Part shown: positions 8,819 through 18,888 of the stretch, one piece after another
How the letters are laid out: the number at the start of each line of letters is the position of its first letter
Position numbering within the stretch: position 1 is the first letter of the stretch
Assembly: GCF_000380965.1 (NCBI RefSeq)
Contig: NZ_KB905556.1
Span: 62,001-126,000 of the forward strand
Source of the DNA: Paenibacillus ginsengihumi DSM 21568
Lineage (GTDB): Bacteria; Bacillota; Bacilli; Paenibacillales; NBRC-103111
Reading direction: 5' to 3'
Length of the DNA: 64,000 nucleotides
Position numbers and translations under genes: made by a program
Notes under the pieces: generated by a model
Database searches by the model: none
Told to the model about the DNA's origin: nothing
What the model saw: the letters and a program-made list of their open reading frames with translations, nothing else

Positions 8819-9580
8819 TCAGTCCTCCAGGTTGTCCTGGTCTGTCAGCACCAGCGGGCCGTCCTTGGTGACCGCCACCGTATGCTCATACTGCGCCGAC
8901 AGCTTGCCGTCGGCCGTGCGCGCGGTCCAGCCGTCCCGATCAATGGTCATCCGGTACGTCCCTTGATTGAGCATCGGCTCGATGGTGAACACCATCCCTT
9001 CCTTGAGCCGGTAGCCCTTGCCCGGCGTGCCGACATGCATGTAGTTCGGCTCCTCGTGAAGCTGCCGGCCGACGCCGTGTCCGAGCAAATCCCGCACAAC
9101 CGAGTAGCCGTTGCTTTCCGCATGGCTCTGTACCGCATGCATCACATCCCCGAGCCGATTGCCGGGCACAGCCAATGCAATGCCGAGCTCTAACGCTTCC
9201 CGCGTGACGCGCATCAGCCTCTCCGCCTCGGGAGAAACCTCGCCAACGGCATAGCACCAAGCCGAATCGCCGACCCAGCCGTCGAGCTGGGCGACGATGT
9301 CGATTTTGACGATGTCGCCGTTCTTCAGCGGCTCTTTCGAAGGGAAGCCGTGAGCAATCACGTCGTTGACGGAAGCGCAGGTCGCATATTTATACCCCTT
9401 ATAGCCCTTCGTATACGGCTTCGCCCCCCGCTCCAGCAAAAATGCTTCCACCATGCATTCGATATCCCATGTCGATACGCCAGGTCTGATCATCTTCGCC
9501 ACCTCCCGGTGGCAGGCGGCGACGATCCGGCCAGCCCTGCGCATATACCCGATCTCTTCCGGCGTCTTAAGCGTAACCAT
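8819..9580 (-). CDS. map: methionine aminopeptidase, type I
   Basis: Removes the initiator methionine from nascent proteins in the cytoplasm. The 253 residues carry the metal-binding set of type I enzymes: the ASVNDVIAHG block, Asp in VKIDIVAQLDGWVGDSAW (two Asp), His in DLLGHGVGRQLHEEP, Glu in FTIEPM and Glu in AQYEHT. ATG 9580 (MVTLKTPEEIG) has GGGGGAAAG upstream and fits family length; an earlier frame extension to 9637 runs through a dispersed repeat. It stands alone rather than beside secY/adk/infA, so it is probably a second, YflG-like enzyme. Confidence 0.93.
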   Translation of the reverse strand: MVTLKTPEEIGYMRRAGRIVAACHREVAKMIRPGVSTWDIECMVEAFLLERGAKPYTKGYKGYKYATCASVNDVIAHGFPSKEPLKNGDIVKIDIVAQLDGWVGDSAWCYAVGEVSPEAERLMRVTREALELGIALAVPGNRLGDVMHAVQSHAESNGYSVVRDLLGHGVGRQLHEEPNYMHVGTPGKGYRLKEGMVFTIEPMLNQGTYRMTIDRDGWTARTADGKLSAQYEHTVAVTKDGPLVLTDQDNLED

Positions 9581-9629
9581 GTACTTTCCCCCTATCATCT
9601 TGACAATTTGACGGTAATCCGCAGGCCAC

Positions 9630-9699
9630 AATTTCAACGCTGCAGCTGACGAGCGCTGACGAAGAAGCGTCTGTCATCGGCGGGGCTTATCTTGATAAT
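9630..9699 (-). repeat. type I mosaic repeat, copy D
   Basis: Divergent copy of the dispersed palindromic element best seen at 36960-37191. On the minus strand it reads ATTATCAAG, then ATGACAGACGCTTCTTCGTC, then GCTCGTCAG and GTTGAAATT. It lies upstream of map and abuts copy C through a shared TTATCAAGATAAG junction. Confidence 0.7.
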
Positions 9700-9720
9700 T
9701 CGGCGATACCCACACGCTGA

Positions 9721-9790
9721 ATTTTCAATACCGCAGGTGACGGCCGATGACGAAGGAAGCGCTTGTCATAGACGGCTTATCTTCTTGACT
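9721..9790 (-). repeat. type I mosaic repeat, copy C, overlapping tetR 3' end
   Basis: Minus-strand copy of the same element: AAGATAAGCCGTCTATGAC, CTTCCTTCGTCATCGGC, CGTCACCTGCGGTATTGA, AAAT. It keeps the inner ATGAC/GTCAT palindrome; the outer arm at 9790 is degraded. The stop codon and last ~18 codons of the TetR gene at 9725-10384 lie inside it. Confidence 0.78.
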
Positions 9791-10384
9791 CAAGCCTAGT
9801 CCACTCATCAGCATGTCGGCCACGTAAGCGGCGTCGTAGCCTTGGCCGCGGCGGCCGGCATACAGGCCGTAGATGCCGACGAGCGAGCCGAGCATCGCGT
9901 CCGCCGCCTTCTTCGCGGGCTCCTTCGCAAGCCCGGTGGCGCGCAGGCACTCCGCCACAGGCGCGCGAAGCTGCGCCTCAAACCGCGCTCCGGCTTCCCC
10001 GGCCAGCGCCGGCTCATAGCCGGCGAAGCGCTCCAGCGCCGCCTTGTACAGCATGTATGCGGCCGGGATGCCGCTCCACAGCTCCGGCAAGCCGAGGCAG
10101 TACAGCCGCAGCCGTTCCGACGCCGGCATGTTCCCGCCGGAGAATTGGCTGGCGGTAAAAGCTTCGGCCGCCTGCAAGCCTTTATCCAGCACGTCGTGCA
10201 TCAACTGCTGCTTATTATTGTAGTAATGGTACACGGTGCCGTAGCCGAGACCCGCTTCCTGTGCCACATCGCGAATATCGAAATGCAGCCCTTTCCGGAG
10301 AAAGAGCCGTTCCGCGGCTTCGATAATTTGCCCGATCCGCTTCGCTCGGAGCGCCTCGAACTGCTCCTTCGTTCTTGGGCACAT
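9725..10384 (-). CDS. TetR family repressor with repeat-derived C-terminus
   Basis: A 219-residue TetR-family regulator with a standard DNA-binding region (FDIRDVAQEAGLGYGTVYHYY, about 35-55) and an all-helical ligand domain. ATG 10384 has AGGAGG eight bases upstream. The last ~18 residues (from about KPSMTSASF to the end) are encoded by a copy of the dispersed type I repeat, which also supplies the stop codon; the ancestral terminus was probably near SQEDK. No target operon is adjacent, so what it controls besides itself is unclear. Confidence 0.88.
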   Translation of the reverse strand: MCPRTKEQFEALRAKRIGQIIEAAERLFLRKGLHFDIRDVAQEAGLGYGTVYHYYNNKQQLMHDVLDKGLQAAEAFTASQFSGGNMPASERLRLYCLGLPELWSGIPAAYMLYKAALERFAGYEPALAGEAGARFEAQLRAPVAECLRATGLAKEPAKKAADAMLGSLVGIYGLYAGRRGQGYDAAYVADMLMSGLGLSQEDKPSMTSASFVIGRHLRY

Positions 10385-10408
10385 GTACGCCGACCTCCTG
10401 TTTTATTT

Positions 10409-10428
10409 TTGACATACATTTTTGTCAA
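10409..10428. promoter_or_regulatory. probable TetR operator
   Basis: Inverted repeat TTGACA-N8-TGTCAA 24 bases upstream of the second tetR start. It overlaps the only promoter-like sequence there, as expected for autorepression. Confidence 0.6.
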
Positions 10429-10485
10429 TATTAGAATCATACCTCAACTTCGCTCGATTCACAAGCGTTCTTGGCCAAGCGGACA

Positions 10486-10519
10486 AAAAAAGAACCTGCC
10501 CTAGAAGGCAAGGTTCTCT
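10486..10519 (-). terminator. terminator of the Ig-like protein gene
   Basis: Minus-strand hairpin AGAACCTTGCC/GGGCAGGTTCT followed by TTTTTTTG, just after the stop codon at 10527. Confidence 0.88.
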
Positions 10520-10526
10520 CATTGCG

Positions 10527-13118
10527 TTATTCTTTGACGGTCACGACAATGGTCGTGCTTTTTTTGGCGTAGGTCACCTTCACGGTGGTGCGGCCTTTGC
10601 CGGTCGCCTTGATGATGCCGTCCTTCACATCGGCGACGCGAATATTGGAAGCTTTCCAGAGGGCGGGCACCGTCACGTCTTCATCGGTTCCGTCCATGAA
10701 GGTTGCGGTCGCCTTCACCTGCAGCGTCTGGCCTTTCTTTAGTTCAACCGCGACTTCGTTCGTTTTCAAATATTTCAGCTTGTCGACTTCCACCGGAACG
10801 GTTACCTTTTTGCCGCCGAAGGAAGCGGTGATGTTCGCTTTGCCGGCGTCGATCGTCGTCACCAGCCCGTCCGTAACGTCCGCAATCTTGTAATTGCTGG
10901 ATTTCCACTCCGCCTCGTTCGTCACATCTTTCTCGCTTCCGTCGGATAGCTTAGCGGTCAGCGTAAGCTGCACGCTTTTGCCGCGCTTGGTGGAAATATA
11001 TTTTTGATCCACGTTAATGGACTGCACAACGCCGATCTCTACCGCGATCGACACCGATTTGCCGCCGTATTTGGCAGTTATCACCGTCTTCCCGCGGGAT
11101 ACCGGCGTTACCACTCCCTTGTCTACAGTGGCAACTTGAGGGTTGCTGGATGTCCATTCGGCGTCCTGGCTCACATTGCTGCTGGCGCCGGTGGAATCGA
11201 CTGCCGTCAGCGCGATCGCTCTCGTCTCCCCGAGATCGAATGCGAGGAAGGCGGGGCTTGCGCTCAGCTTGTCGGCCATGTCCACCTTGACGACGATAGA
11301 GGCCGTTCTGCCTCCGAATTCGGCGGCAATCTTCGTCTCGCCCATCGCCATGGCGGTAATTTTTCCGTCCTCGACGGCAGCTACCTTAACGTCCTCGCTC
11401 GTCCACACCGCTTCGGTCGTTACGTCCTTGGTCGTACCGTCCGTGTATTGAGCTGTCAGCACGACGTTGTGCACATCGTTCTTGTTCATAATCAGCGTCG
11501 TTTTATCCGCCGTCAAGCTCTTCAGCACGCCGACGGATACTTGAACCGTCGCCGTCCGCGTCCCGTATTTCGCCGTAATCGTCGTTGCGCCTGTACCGAC
11601 GCCGGTAACGTATCCGCGCACGACCTCGGCCACTTCTTTATTGGCGGTCGTCCATTCGGCTTTGTCCGTGATGTCCTCCTGATTGCCGTCGCGATATACC
11701 GCCTGCAGCTTCAACTGCTCGGACGAGCCGATCTGGAAGTTGACCCTGGCGCTGCTCACAACGAGCATGGTCGGAAGATCGACGGCTACCGTACCGGTTA
11801 CGGTCTTCCCTCCGTAGCTTGCCGAAAGCTTCGCTTCCCCGCTCTTGTATGCCGACACTTTGCCGCCGACGACATACGCAACGGCGCTGTTGTCCGTCGT
11901 CCAGACTGCCTGGGCGGTCACATCCTCCTCCGAACCGTCGGCATATGTCGCAACCAGCGTCACCTGCTTCGTTTCACCGGTTTTCATGGAGACAAAATCC
12001 TCGCTCAGCTCCAGGCGGCGGGGCACGTCGACATCGACGAACGCCGATACCGTCTTGTTGCCGTACTTTGCCGTCACCGTCGCTTCGCCGGTTGCGTTGC
12101 CGCTGATTTTGCCGCCGATGACATAGACGATGCCCGGGTCGCTCGACGTCCATTCCGCTCTCGCCGTAATGTCCTCGGTGCTGCCGTCGGCGTATGTCGC
12201 CGTCAGCTTCAGCTGTTCCGTCCCGCCTTTTTTGATGAACAGGCTTTCCTGATCGAGAGCGATCTTGATGGCATGATCCACATCGACTTTGATCGTAGCC
12301 GACTTCGTGCCGTAGCTGGCCTTAATCGTCGTCAAGCCGGGACCGTAGCCCGTAATCTTCCCTTTGATCACGTCGGCCACCGCCTCGTCCTCAGAGGACC
12401 AATCCGCTCGTTCCGTCACATCCTCGACGGTTCCGTCCGGATATGTCGCAAGCAGCTTGACCGTCTGCGAATCCCCCTGCAGCAAGGACAGCTGCGTCTG
12501 CTCGGGATCGACCCGCTTGACGATCTCGACATTCACCGGAATCGTTACGCGCTGATTGTTGAAGCTGGCCGAAATGGTCGTGCTGCCCGAGCTGTGGCCC
12601 GTCACCAGGCCGTTAACGACCGTCGCCACGCTGCCATTCTCGATATTCCAATCGGCCTTCGCCGTTACATCCTCTGTGCTGCCGTCGTCATAGTATGCGG
12701 TAAGCTTGACTTGCTCCGACTGGCCTTGGCGCAGATCGATGAGCTGCTTGTCCTTGATCAGGGAGCGAACCCGCTTCGTTACCGTGACATTGACGATCAC
12801 GGTCTTGCCCATATAGGTAGCCGTAATGACGGCTTTGCCTTCTTTTTTGGCCGAGATGGACCCGGCATATACGGTTGCAACCTCCGCATCGCCCGTGCTC
12901 CATTCCGTCTTGACCGTTACGTTCTCCGTCGCTCCGCTTACGTATACAGCCGTAGCGGTCAATGATGCCGTACCGCCGACCTCCAGCGAAACCTCGTTTT
13001 TGTTCAGCACCAGATTGGATATTTGCTCCTGAGCGGCGAGCGCCGTGCCGCCGAAACCGCTTGTCGCCAACGCAAGCACAAGCACCAATACCAGCCATCT
13101 CATCATTCGATGCCGCAA
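10527..13118 (-). CDS. secreted protein with ten bacterial Ig-like (Big_2) repeats
   Basis: An 863-residue exported protein. After a signal peptide (hydrophobic WLVLVLVLALATSGFGG, cleavage likely after TALAA) it consists of ten tandem repeats of about 82 residues. Each follows the BIG_2 pattern: a charged opening with K/L/V-rich strand, (D/S)G(S/T)xEDVTxxAxW, then VATVxxGxVT, GxTTITAxYGxK and VxVxVxV. No sortase signal or S-layer anchor is visible, so the mode of attachment is unclear. Start: TTG 13118 has AGAAGG five bases upstream; ATG 13106 is an alternative, and an upstream ATG at 13166 lacks a ribosome site. It sits with sortase D and an LPXTG protein, suggesting a cell-surface or matrix role. 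Confidence 0.85.
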   Translation of the reverse strand: MRHRMMRWLVLVLVLALATSGFGGTALAAQEQISNLVLNKNEVSLEVGGTASLTATAVYVSGATENVTVKTEWSTGDAEVATVYAGSISAKKEGKAVITATYMGKTVIVNVTVTKRVRSLIKDKQLIDLRQGQSEQVKLTAYYDDGSTEDVTAKADWNIENGSVATVVNGLVTGHSSGSTTISASFNNQRVTIPVNVEIVKRVDPEQTQLSLLQGDSQTVKLLATYPDGTVEDVTERADWSSEDEAVADVIKGKITGYGPGLTTIKASYGTKSATIKVDVDHAIKIALDQESLFIKKGGTEQLKLTATYADGSTEDITARAEWTSSDPGIVYVIGGKISGNATGEATVTAKYGNKTVSAFVDVDVPRRLELSEDFVSMKTGETKQVTLVATYADGSEEDVTAQAVWTTDNSAVAYVVGGKVSAYKSGEAKLSASYGGKTVTGTVAVDLPTMLVVSSARVNFQIGSSEQLKLQAVYRDGNQEDITDKAEWTTANKEVAEVVRGYVTGVGTGATTITAKYGTRTATVQVSVGVLKSLTADKTTLIMNKNDVHNVVLTAQYTDGTTKDVTTEAVWTSEDVKVAAVEDGKITAMAMGETKIAAEFGGRTASIVVKVDMADKLSASPAFLAFDLGETRAIALTAVDSTGASSNVSQDAEWTSSNPQVATVDKGVVTPVSRGKTVITAKYGGKSVSIAVEIGVVQSINVDQKYISTKRGKSVQLTLTAKLSDGSEKDVTNEAEWKSSNYKIADVTDGLVTTIDAGKANITASFGGKKVTVPVEVDKLKYLKTNEVAVELKKGQTLQVKATATFMDGTDEDVTVPALWKASNIRVADVKDGIIKATGKGRTTVKVTYAKKSTTIVVTVKE

Positions 13119-13260
13119 TGTATCCTTCTCTCCTTCCCTTGGTCCGCATAATCTAAACTGAACCATACCTGATTTATATCGGCAATGATTGACATTTTTT
13201 TTAGATCAGGGTGAGAGAAAAATGAAGCGGTCAGGCTCATCCCGCCCGGAGTTGCCTTCA

Positions 13261-13587
13261 TTATTGGCCCAAGGGGGAAACTCGCTTAAAATGGGGGATA
13301 TGCGACAAACGCTCGGCCGGCGCACTGAAGGGAATGACGGCGGCTTTTTCCGGGATGTCGATTCTGGAAATGTGTATACCCTCCAGGCAATCGCTGCACC
13401 ACAGCAGCAAAAAGCCTATCCTTCTCTCGGCATCTCCCACAAATTGATGGCCGATCTTGCCGCTCCCGCAGCGCGGACAGCGCAGCTCGTCAGGAGCCGC
13501 CGCTTTTACGATTGCGGCCAGCCTTAACCACTCCTTAAACAATGGATTGACCGTAGACTTCGCCTCCCTTGCTTTGCTGCCTTTCAT
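13261..13587 (-). CDS. small zinc-ribbon protein
   Basis: A 108-residue cytosolic protein with one zinc-ribbon: CPRCGSGKIGHQFVGD, then WCSDCLEG 25 residues later. The N-terminus (NPLFKEWLRLAAIV) is helical and the C-terminus FSAPAERLSHIPHF is basic. It begins 40 bases after the sortase stop on the same strand, so it is probably co-transcribed, though its ribosome site is weak. The function is unknown; similar small proteins are familiar from Paenibacillus genomes. Confidence 0.7.
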   Translation of the reverse strand: MKGSKAREAKSTVNPLFKEWLRLAAIVKAAAPDELRCPRCGSGKIGHQFVGDAERRIGFLLLWCSDCLEGIHISRIDIPEKAAVIPFSAPAERLSHIPHFKRVSPLGQ

Positions 13588-13627
13588 GATGCCATATTGT
13601 CAGGCTGCCTTCAATCCGCGCGGTCGG

Positions 13628-14320
13628 CTACTTCATCTTGGCCTGGACGATGAGACGATGGGTCGCGTTAATGACCGGATCGCAGGTGATCAAGGTGAGC
13701 AGCTTGTCGCTGCCGTTGTGACCGAGCACCGATACATCGTCCGGCTTGACGATCCGCTGCCTGGTGACGGTGTAGACGTATGTTTGGCCTGCCGTGCGGA
13801 TAACGATCTCGTCGCCTTCCTTCACTTCGTCGAGCCGATTGAACAGCCTTCCTTTCGTCCGCGCCCGATGAGCGGCAATCGCCGCATTGCCGACCTCGCC
13901 GAGCGGAGCCGTCTCCGTCATGTGCGCAGCGGCACGGGCCATATTGGCCTCCGTGGCTCCTTCCAATACCGGAAGCTTGACGCCGATCGAAGCGATCTCG
14001 ATCGTGGCGATCGCCCGCTGCCGGATTTTATCGTCTATGGAAGCGGTGGCGGAAGGGGCCTCGCTCGCTGCGTCGGCAGGCGCCGGCGCTTCCTCCTGCG
14101 CTCTTTCGCTCTCCTCGCCGAGCAGGCGGGAGACGCGCATATAGCCGTCGACAAGTCCCGGGCCGGCGGCAGGTGTTAACGAGAGCGCCGCTTCCTGGCG
14201 CTCTGCTTCCTGCAGCAGCGCCTCAGTCTCCCTGTCCGCCTTCCATTCCATCAGCCATGGCGAAGCCATGACCGCTATGCCGAGCGCGATCAACGAACAA
14301 GAAAGAAACCGAACTCGCAT
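13628..14320 (-). CDS. class D sortase
   Basis: A membrane-anchored transpeptidase that cleaves LPXTG-type signals and attaches proteins to the wall. The 230 residues have one N-terminal membrane segment (SCSLIALGIAVMASPWLM), a Glu/Ala-rich linker with low-complexity PAPADAASEAPSA, and a catalytic domain with His in NAAIAAHRARTKG and Cys in LLTLITCDPVINATHR, the distal Arg completing the triad. ATG 14320 (second of two) is best spaced from GGGGGAGC. It follows the LPXTG protein gene, its most likely substrate, although a terminator separates them. Confidence 0.9.
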   Translation of the reverse strand: MRVRFLSCSLIALGIAVMASPWLMEWKADRETEALLQEAERQEAALSLTPAAGPGLVDGYMRVSRLLGEESERAQEEAPAPADAASEAPSATASIDDKIRQRAIATIEIASIGVKLPVLEGATEANMARAAAHMTETAPLGEVGNAAIAAHRARTKGRLFNRLDEVKEGDEIVIRTAGQTYVYTVTRQRIVKPDDVSVLGHNGSDKLLTLITCDPVINATHRLIVQAKMK

Positions 14321-14354
14321 CATGCTCCCCCTTCACTTTGCCAAGCGCTCAAAA

Positions 14355-14400
14355 GTTAAAACAGCTCCCCCTGCCCTGCTTCCAGGACAAGGGGAGCCGT
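14355..14400 (-). terminator. terminator of LPXTG protein gene
   Basis: Minus-strand hairpin GGCTCCCCTTGTCC/GGGCAGGGGGAGCT followed by GTTTTAA, 15 bases after the stop. Confidence 0.8.
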
Positions 14401-14415
14401 GACGCCAATCGGCTC

Positions 14416-17400
14416 TTATTGTTTCGTCATCCGTTTGCGGCCGATCCATACGCCGAGAGCAATCAGCGAAAGACCTGCCAAATAATACGGATAACGGCTT
14501 GCTTCGCCGGTTTTCGGAAGCGTCGGCACCGGCTGCTGCGGAACCGGGCTTGGCGCTGCCGGCGTTTCCGGTACCGGATTCGGATCGCCGCCGCCGCGCG
14601 GCACATCCTCATCCACGATATCGACGGTCGACGTTCCCGGACCTTCGGTCGAAGGCGTCGGAGGCGTCGGCCCGCCCAACGGGACATCTTCATCCGGCAC
14701 ATCCACTTCGCCGCCGGGCGGCGTTCCCGGATTCGCCGGAGCTTCAGGCTGTCCTGGATTCGGAGTGCCCGGCGCTGCCGGAGTATCGGAACCCGGCGGA
14801 GTGCCCGGATCGCGCGGATCGTTGGGACCACTCGGATCGCCGGGATCATCGGAATCGTCCGAATCGTCATCCGGGTCCGATGGGCTGCCTGGGTTGCCCG
14901 GGTTACCTGGGTTGCCCGGGTTGCCAGGCTCGCCGGGACCGGCCGGATCTTCCTTCGCATTCGTTACAACGATCGCCACGACATTGCCGCCATTTAATGT
15001 ATCGGCATTGACCGTAACGTCGTACTTCGTCTGCACTGCGACATAACCTTGCGGTGCGAGCAGCTCCTCCAGCACGTAGTCGCCGTAAGGCAGATTGCCG
15101 AACAGCAGCCTGCCGTCCTCGCCTGTCGTCAGCTCGATCGCGGCCCGCTGTCCCGCCTTGTCGGAAAGCTTGAACCGCGCTCCCGCCAACGGCTTCGCCG
15201 GATCGTCTTCGTCCACCTTCGTCACTTCGATGCCGCCGGTCGGTTCGTTCGGCTCGCCGGGCTTTCTCGCGTTCCTGACGACGATGGTCACAACGCGGGT
15301 ATCCGCATCGACCTTCACGTCATACTTCGTTTGCTCCGCAACATAACCTTCCGGAGCGATCAGCTCCTCCAGCACATACTCGCCGTAAGGCAACTGGTCG
15401 AACAGCAGCTTGCCGTCCTCGCCTGTCGTTTTTTCGATGGCGTCCCGCTTGCCCGCTTTGTCGGAAAGCTTGAACCGCGCTCCCGCCAGCAGCTTTGCCG
15501 GATCGTCCTTGTCTACCTTCGTCACCTCCAGGCTGCCTTTCGGATCAACCGGATGGCCGGGGTCGACAGGCGTATCCTTGACGTTGGCGACGGTAATCTT
15601 CTTCACGCCGCCTTCGCTCTTAATGCTGGAGTTGATCGTAATCTCCTGCTTCGCTTCTACGATCTTATATCCTTCGGGCGCGGCCAGTTCCTCCAAAATA
15701 TAGTCGTCATACAGCAGCTTCGCAAACAAAATCTTGCCGTTCTCGTCGGTCGTTTTGACGATTGGCGGACGCTTTTCCTTTTTGTCGTACAGTACAAATT
15801 TTGCTCCCGCCAGCGGCTTCGCCGGATCGTCCTTGTCAACCTTCGTAACTTCCAGACTGCCTGTTTCGCCGCTGCCTGAACCGGAACCGTAGGAAACGCG
15901 GACAATGATTGACTCCGTCGTTTCCCTCGTTTCGGTCGTCAAATTTTCGCCTTCGAGCTTGACTTTATTTTTCACCTCGGCTTTATCCTCTGCCTGGATA
16001 AAAGACTGATACTCCAAAATATATGCCGAGGAAATATCTTTCAGGAAAAGCAGCTCGAACGATTCCCGGTCTCCGCTTCTCGTGATGGTTAACGTATAGT
16101 CCGTGCCTTTGACCAGCTCATTGGTCTCATCTTTGATCGCATTGCCGCTGTTATCGATCCTGGTGGCATAGAGACGGAACGAATCCTCGATCAGAATCTG
16201 GTTCGCGCTCGGCTCGTCGATCATTTTGGCTTTCCAAATATGCGACTGGCCTTCGTTGATGCGAATGGTCCAATCGATTTTATTGCCGTTCTGCTTACCG
16301 CTTTTCTTCACATACTCGCCGCCATGAGGAATGGTTACTGAGCCTTTCCATGCCGCAACTTTCTTGCTGCCATCCCACAGCTCCGCAGTATTGGCAATAT
16401 GTTTCTCAATCACCGCGCCCTGCAGCGATGTTTTAAACTCAATCCAGTAAGCCGCCGCCATCGGATTCTTAAATTGCACAGACAGCTCGTTTCCGTTCGC
16501 GGCCGACGGTACGGTGACCTCGTACTGGTCTGCCGGCACTTCCGCGCCCTTCTTGACTCCATTCCAGCCGCCTGTCAGCTCCATCTCGTATACTTTCAGC
16601 GAATTCGGCACGAGCGTCTGACCTTGCTTCAGAACGTCCGTCACTTTCGCTTCGTTCAGCGCAGCAAGATTGTAGTTCAGCTTGATGTTCCACGCGATCT
16701 CTTTGCTGACCGGATAGTAAGTGCCGTCTTTTCCGCCGTTATTCTTCGTATAATCATCCGGCCTAAAGTTCGCATAACGGTCTATCGGCCCTTTATTCTG
16801 GCCGCTCTCGACCCAGGTCATGACAGCTTTATTTAAGAAATAATCGCCCTTTAACCAATCTAACCAATCGATGTTGAACTTCGTTGCATACTCGACGACA
16901 TACTCCGTGCTGATCGTTGTGAAAAACTCGATGACGAAGCCATCGCGCCCCTTATCGGTGACTTGATAGTCGCTCTTGGGCACTTCATTCCCGTTTGTTG
17001 TTACGACGACCGAATCCGGAATGAATTCAAGACCGCCGTACGGGAACGTATCGGTGATGACGACGTTGTCCATGCTGTACTTGCCGTAATCCGGCCTTTT
17101 ATCGCCGTTGATCGTAATGCGCCACTTGGCTGTTTTGGCAGCGTAATTGACGCTTGTGTTCTGTTTGCTCAATGCACGGCTGGTGTACTCCGGAGTCTTG
17201 ACTTCATGTGACGAATCTCCCGAGACGACTTTGTTCGTTACCGGCTGCCTGTCGCCGCCCGTCCGATCGACCGGCTTCGTTATATAGACGATGGTGTACG
17301 GCGAATTGATGTCGTTATGAAATTGTAACGTAAACCCGTGCGCTTCTGTGATGAGAGTGTACTCGGAGCTGTCAAGCTCATCTTCCGGCTTCGTCGAATT

Positions 17401-18588
17401 CCCGTTGTACACTTTGAGCGAACCGGCAACAAGCGTATGATTGTCGCTGAATTTGTCCGTAATGACCGCTTTACTTTTCTCCACGTTCGCTTCATTAAAA
17501 TTGTACTTCACGGTCCATGTCGCAACACCGGTAGACCAGTCCAGGATGCACGATTTACTCAAAAACTTGCCGCGGTCTACCGTAACCGTCGCGGTCGCTT
17601 CCGCATCTGCCCTGTCGTCGCCAGACAATATCGCCGTATTTTTAAAGGTCAGCTTCTCGGCCGAATGATTGCCGGTCAGCTTCGTCGAGAAGCGAATTTC
17701 GTAGGCTTTGCTGATGGTCTCGTCATTGAACGCAAGCTCCAGCTTGGCGCCGCCGTTTGTTTCAAGCGAATACTTGCCGGCATCTGCCTTGTCGCCTGTC
17801 TTGGTCGAGCCGTCGCCGTTTACCTGCAAGTGATAAACCTCAACGGAGTCTGCGATTAGCTCCAATCCGCCAGGGATCGCATCGGCAACGACCGCATTCT
17901 TGATTTTGTCCAGCGTCGTATTGATCTTGACCGTCCAATGGATCAGGTCTTTGCCAACCGCGTAGCCTTGCTTTTCGATCAGCTTTCCGCCCTTCGGCTT
18001 CAGATGGACGATCACGGTCTGCTCGCCGCTTCTTACGGGAATGGATATGACGATTTCTGTGCTGCCTTTAACGATCTCCTCTTTGAACTCCGTCCAAATT
18101 TCCAGCTTGCCGCTGACGTTGGAATGGTTCTCGACGTAGTCATTGAAGGTCATGACAACTTTCCCGTTCCGATCGACCGTAAACCGGCCAACGTCTCCCT
18201 GGTCGGCTGCGAGCGGCTCGTCAATGTCCGTAAAAATAGCAAACTGCGCCGGCAGCTGGAACGTAAATGTGCTTTCATTCTTGTAGTCGTGTCCGTTCGG
18301 AAGCGCCCATTCGTAGCTGAGCTTGACCGCTTCGCCAATGTTCAAGGCATTGTCCGGGTTGTATACCGCGTCGATCACGGTACCGTCCTTATCGGTCAAT
18401 ACGACTTTCGTTAAAATGCTGTCCGGATTAGCAACCGGCGCTGCGGGTGCCGGGCCATAAACGGCATTCGATACGCTCCCGTACACGGATGCCTGAACGC
18501 TGGCATCGCTCATCCAAGCAGACGTGCCGAATATCGTTTGAAACAGAAGCAGCAGCGCCACTACGATTCCGCCTAGTTTTTTCTTCAT
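14416..18588 (-). CDS. LPXTG-anchored adhesin-like protein with CnaB repeats
   Basis: A 1390-residue wall-anchored protein. Order: signal peptide (1-30, [16 protein letters not shown]); about 870 residues of repeated collagen-adhesin-type beta-sandwich modules with recurring [24 protein letters not shown] and IVYITKP-type motifs; three CnaB/SpaA domains (about 910-1017, 1018-1118, 1119-1219); a Pro/Gly/Asp-rich wall-spanning linker with GNP repeats and Asp/Ser runs; and LPKTG at about 1357 followed by a membrane helix and GRKRMTKQ tail. Each CnaB domain has Lys in VTKVD, Glu in LEEL and a terminal Asn (VANV, VRNA, VTNA), the residues used for intramolecular isopeptide bonds. Start ATG 18588 with GAAGGAGA upstream. 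Ligand unknown; collagen binding is a family label only. Confidence 0.92.
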   Translation of the reverse strand: MKKKLGGIVVALLLLFQTIFGTSAWMSDASVQASVYGSVSNAVYGPAPAAPVANPDSILTKVVLTDKDGTVIDAVYNPDNALNIGEAVKLSYEWALPNGHDYKNESTFTFQLPAQFAIFTDIDEPLAADQGDVGRFTVDRNGKVVMTFNDYVENHSNVSGKLEIWTEFKEEIVKGSTEIVISIPVRSGEQTVIVHLKPKGGKLIEKQGYAVGKDLIHWTVKINTTLDKIKNAVVADAIPGGLELIADSVEVYHLQVNGDGSTKTGDKADAGKYSLETNGGAKLELAFNDETISKAYEIRFSTKLTGNHSAEKLTFKNTAILSGDDRADAEATATVTVDRGKFLSKSCILDWSTGVATWTVKYNFNEANVEKSKAVITDKFSDNHTLVAGSLKVYNGNSTKPEDELDSSEYTLITEAHGFTLQFHNDINSPYTIVYITKPVDRTGGDRQPVTNKVVSGDSSHEVKTPEYTSRALSKQNTSVNYAAKTAKWRITINGDKRPDYGKYSMDNVVITDTFPYGGLEFIPDSVVVTTNGNEVPKSDYQVTDKGRDGFVIEFFTTISTEYVVEYATKFNIDWLDWLKGDYFLNKAVMTWVESGQNKGPIDRYANFRPDDYTKNNGGKDGTYYPVSKEIAWNIKLNYNLAALNEAKVTDVLKQGQTLVPNSLKVYEMELTGGWNGVKKGAEVPADQYEVTVPSAANGNELSVQFKNPMAAAYWIEFKTSLQGAVIEKHIANTAELWDGSKKVAAWKGSVTIPHGGEYVKKSGKQNGNKIDWTIRINEGQSHIWKAKMIDEPSANQILIEDSFRLYATRIDNSGNAIKDETNELVKGTDYTLTITRSGDRESFELLFLKDISSAYILEYQSFIQAEDKAEVKNKVKLEGENLTTETRETTESIIVRVSYGSGSGSGETGSLEVTKVDKDDPAKPLAGAKFVLYDKKEKRPPIVKTTDENGKILFAKLLYDDYILEELAAPEGYKIVEAKQEITINSSIKSEGGVKKITVANVKDTPVDPGHPVDPKGSLEVTKVDKDDPAKLLAGARFKLSDKAGKRDAIEKTTGEDGKLLFDQLPYGEYVLEELIAPEGYVAEQTKYDVKVDADTRVVTIVVRNARKPGEPNEPTGGIEVTKVDEDDPAKPLAGARFKLSDKAGQRAAIELTTGEDGRLLFGNLPYGDYVLEELLAPQGYVAVQTKYDVTVNADTLNGGNVVAIVVTNAKEDPAGPGEPGNPGNPGNPGNPGSPSDPDDDSDDSDDPGDPSGPNDPRDPGTPPGSDTPAAPGTPNPGQPEAPANPGTPPGGEVDVPDEDVPLGGPTPPTPSTEGPGTSTVDIVDEDVPRGGGDPNPVPETPAAPSPVPQQPVPTLPKTGEASRYPYYLAGLSLIALGVWIGRKRMTKQ

Positions 18589-18836
18589 GTTCTCTCCTTC
18601 GGCCTTTCCATCAACCTAAAATATTCGGTTTCGACTTTTGTGATCATAAACGTGAGCAAACGGGCAACACACCCATTACATCAGACTTTTACCGCAAACA
18701 AAATGCATGCCGATAAGGAATAATCCGTCCATCACCTCCGATATCTTTGCAGCGCGGCACAGAAGAGCGATTGGCTTAACAGAATCAAACTTTTTTGCAG
18801 TATACTCCCCAGATCTCAACAATTTCTCTACAACCT

Positions 18837-18865
18837 AAAAAAGCCTTGGACATCCGTCCAAAGCT
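18837..18865 (-). terminator. terminator of transglutaminase-like gene
   Basis: Minus-strand stem AGCTTTGGAC/GTCCAAGGCT with a 4-base loop, followed by TTTTTT, 24 bases after the stop at 18889. Confidence 0.85.
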
Positions 18866-18888
18866 TGACATTCACATATGTTATTGTA

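Noticed and set aside
11004-12965. 653-codon plus-strand frame antisense to the Ig-like gene
   Set aside because: His/Arg-rich periodic translation arises from the repeat DNA; no start site, and the opposite strand encodes ten clear Ig-like repeats.
14600-14960. Collagen-like triple-helix region from GNP/GEP triplets in the LPXTG protein
   Set aside because: Triplets are few and broken by Asp/Ser runs; it fits a wall-spanning linker better.
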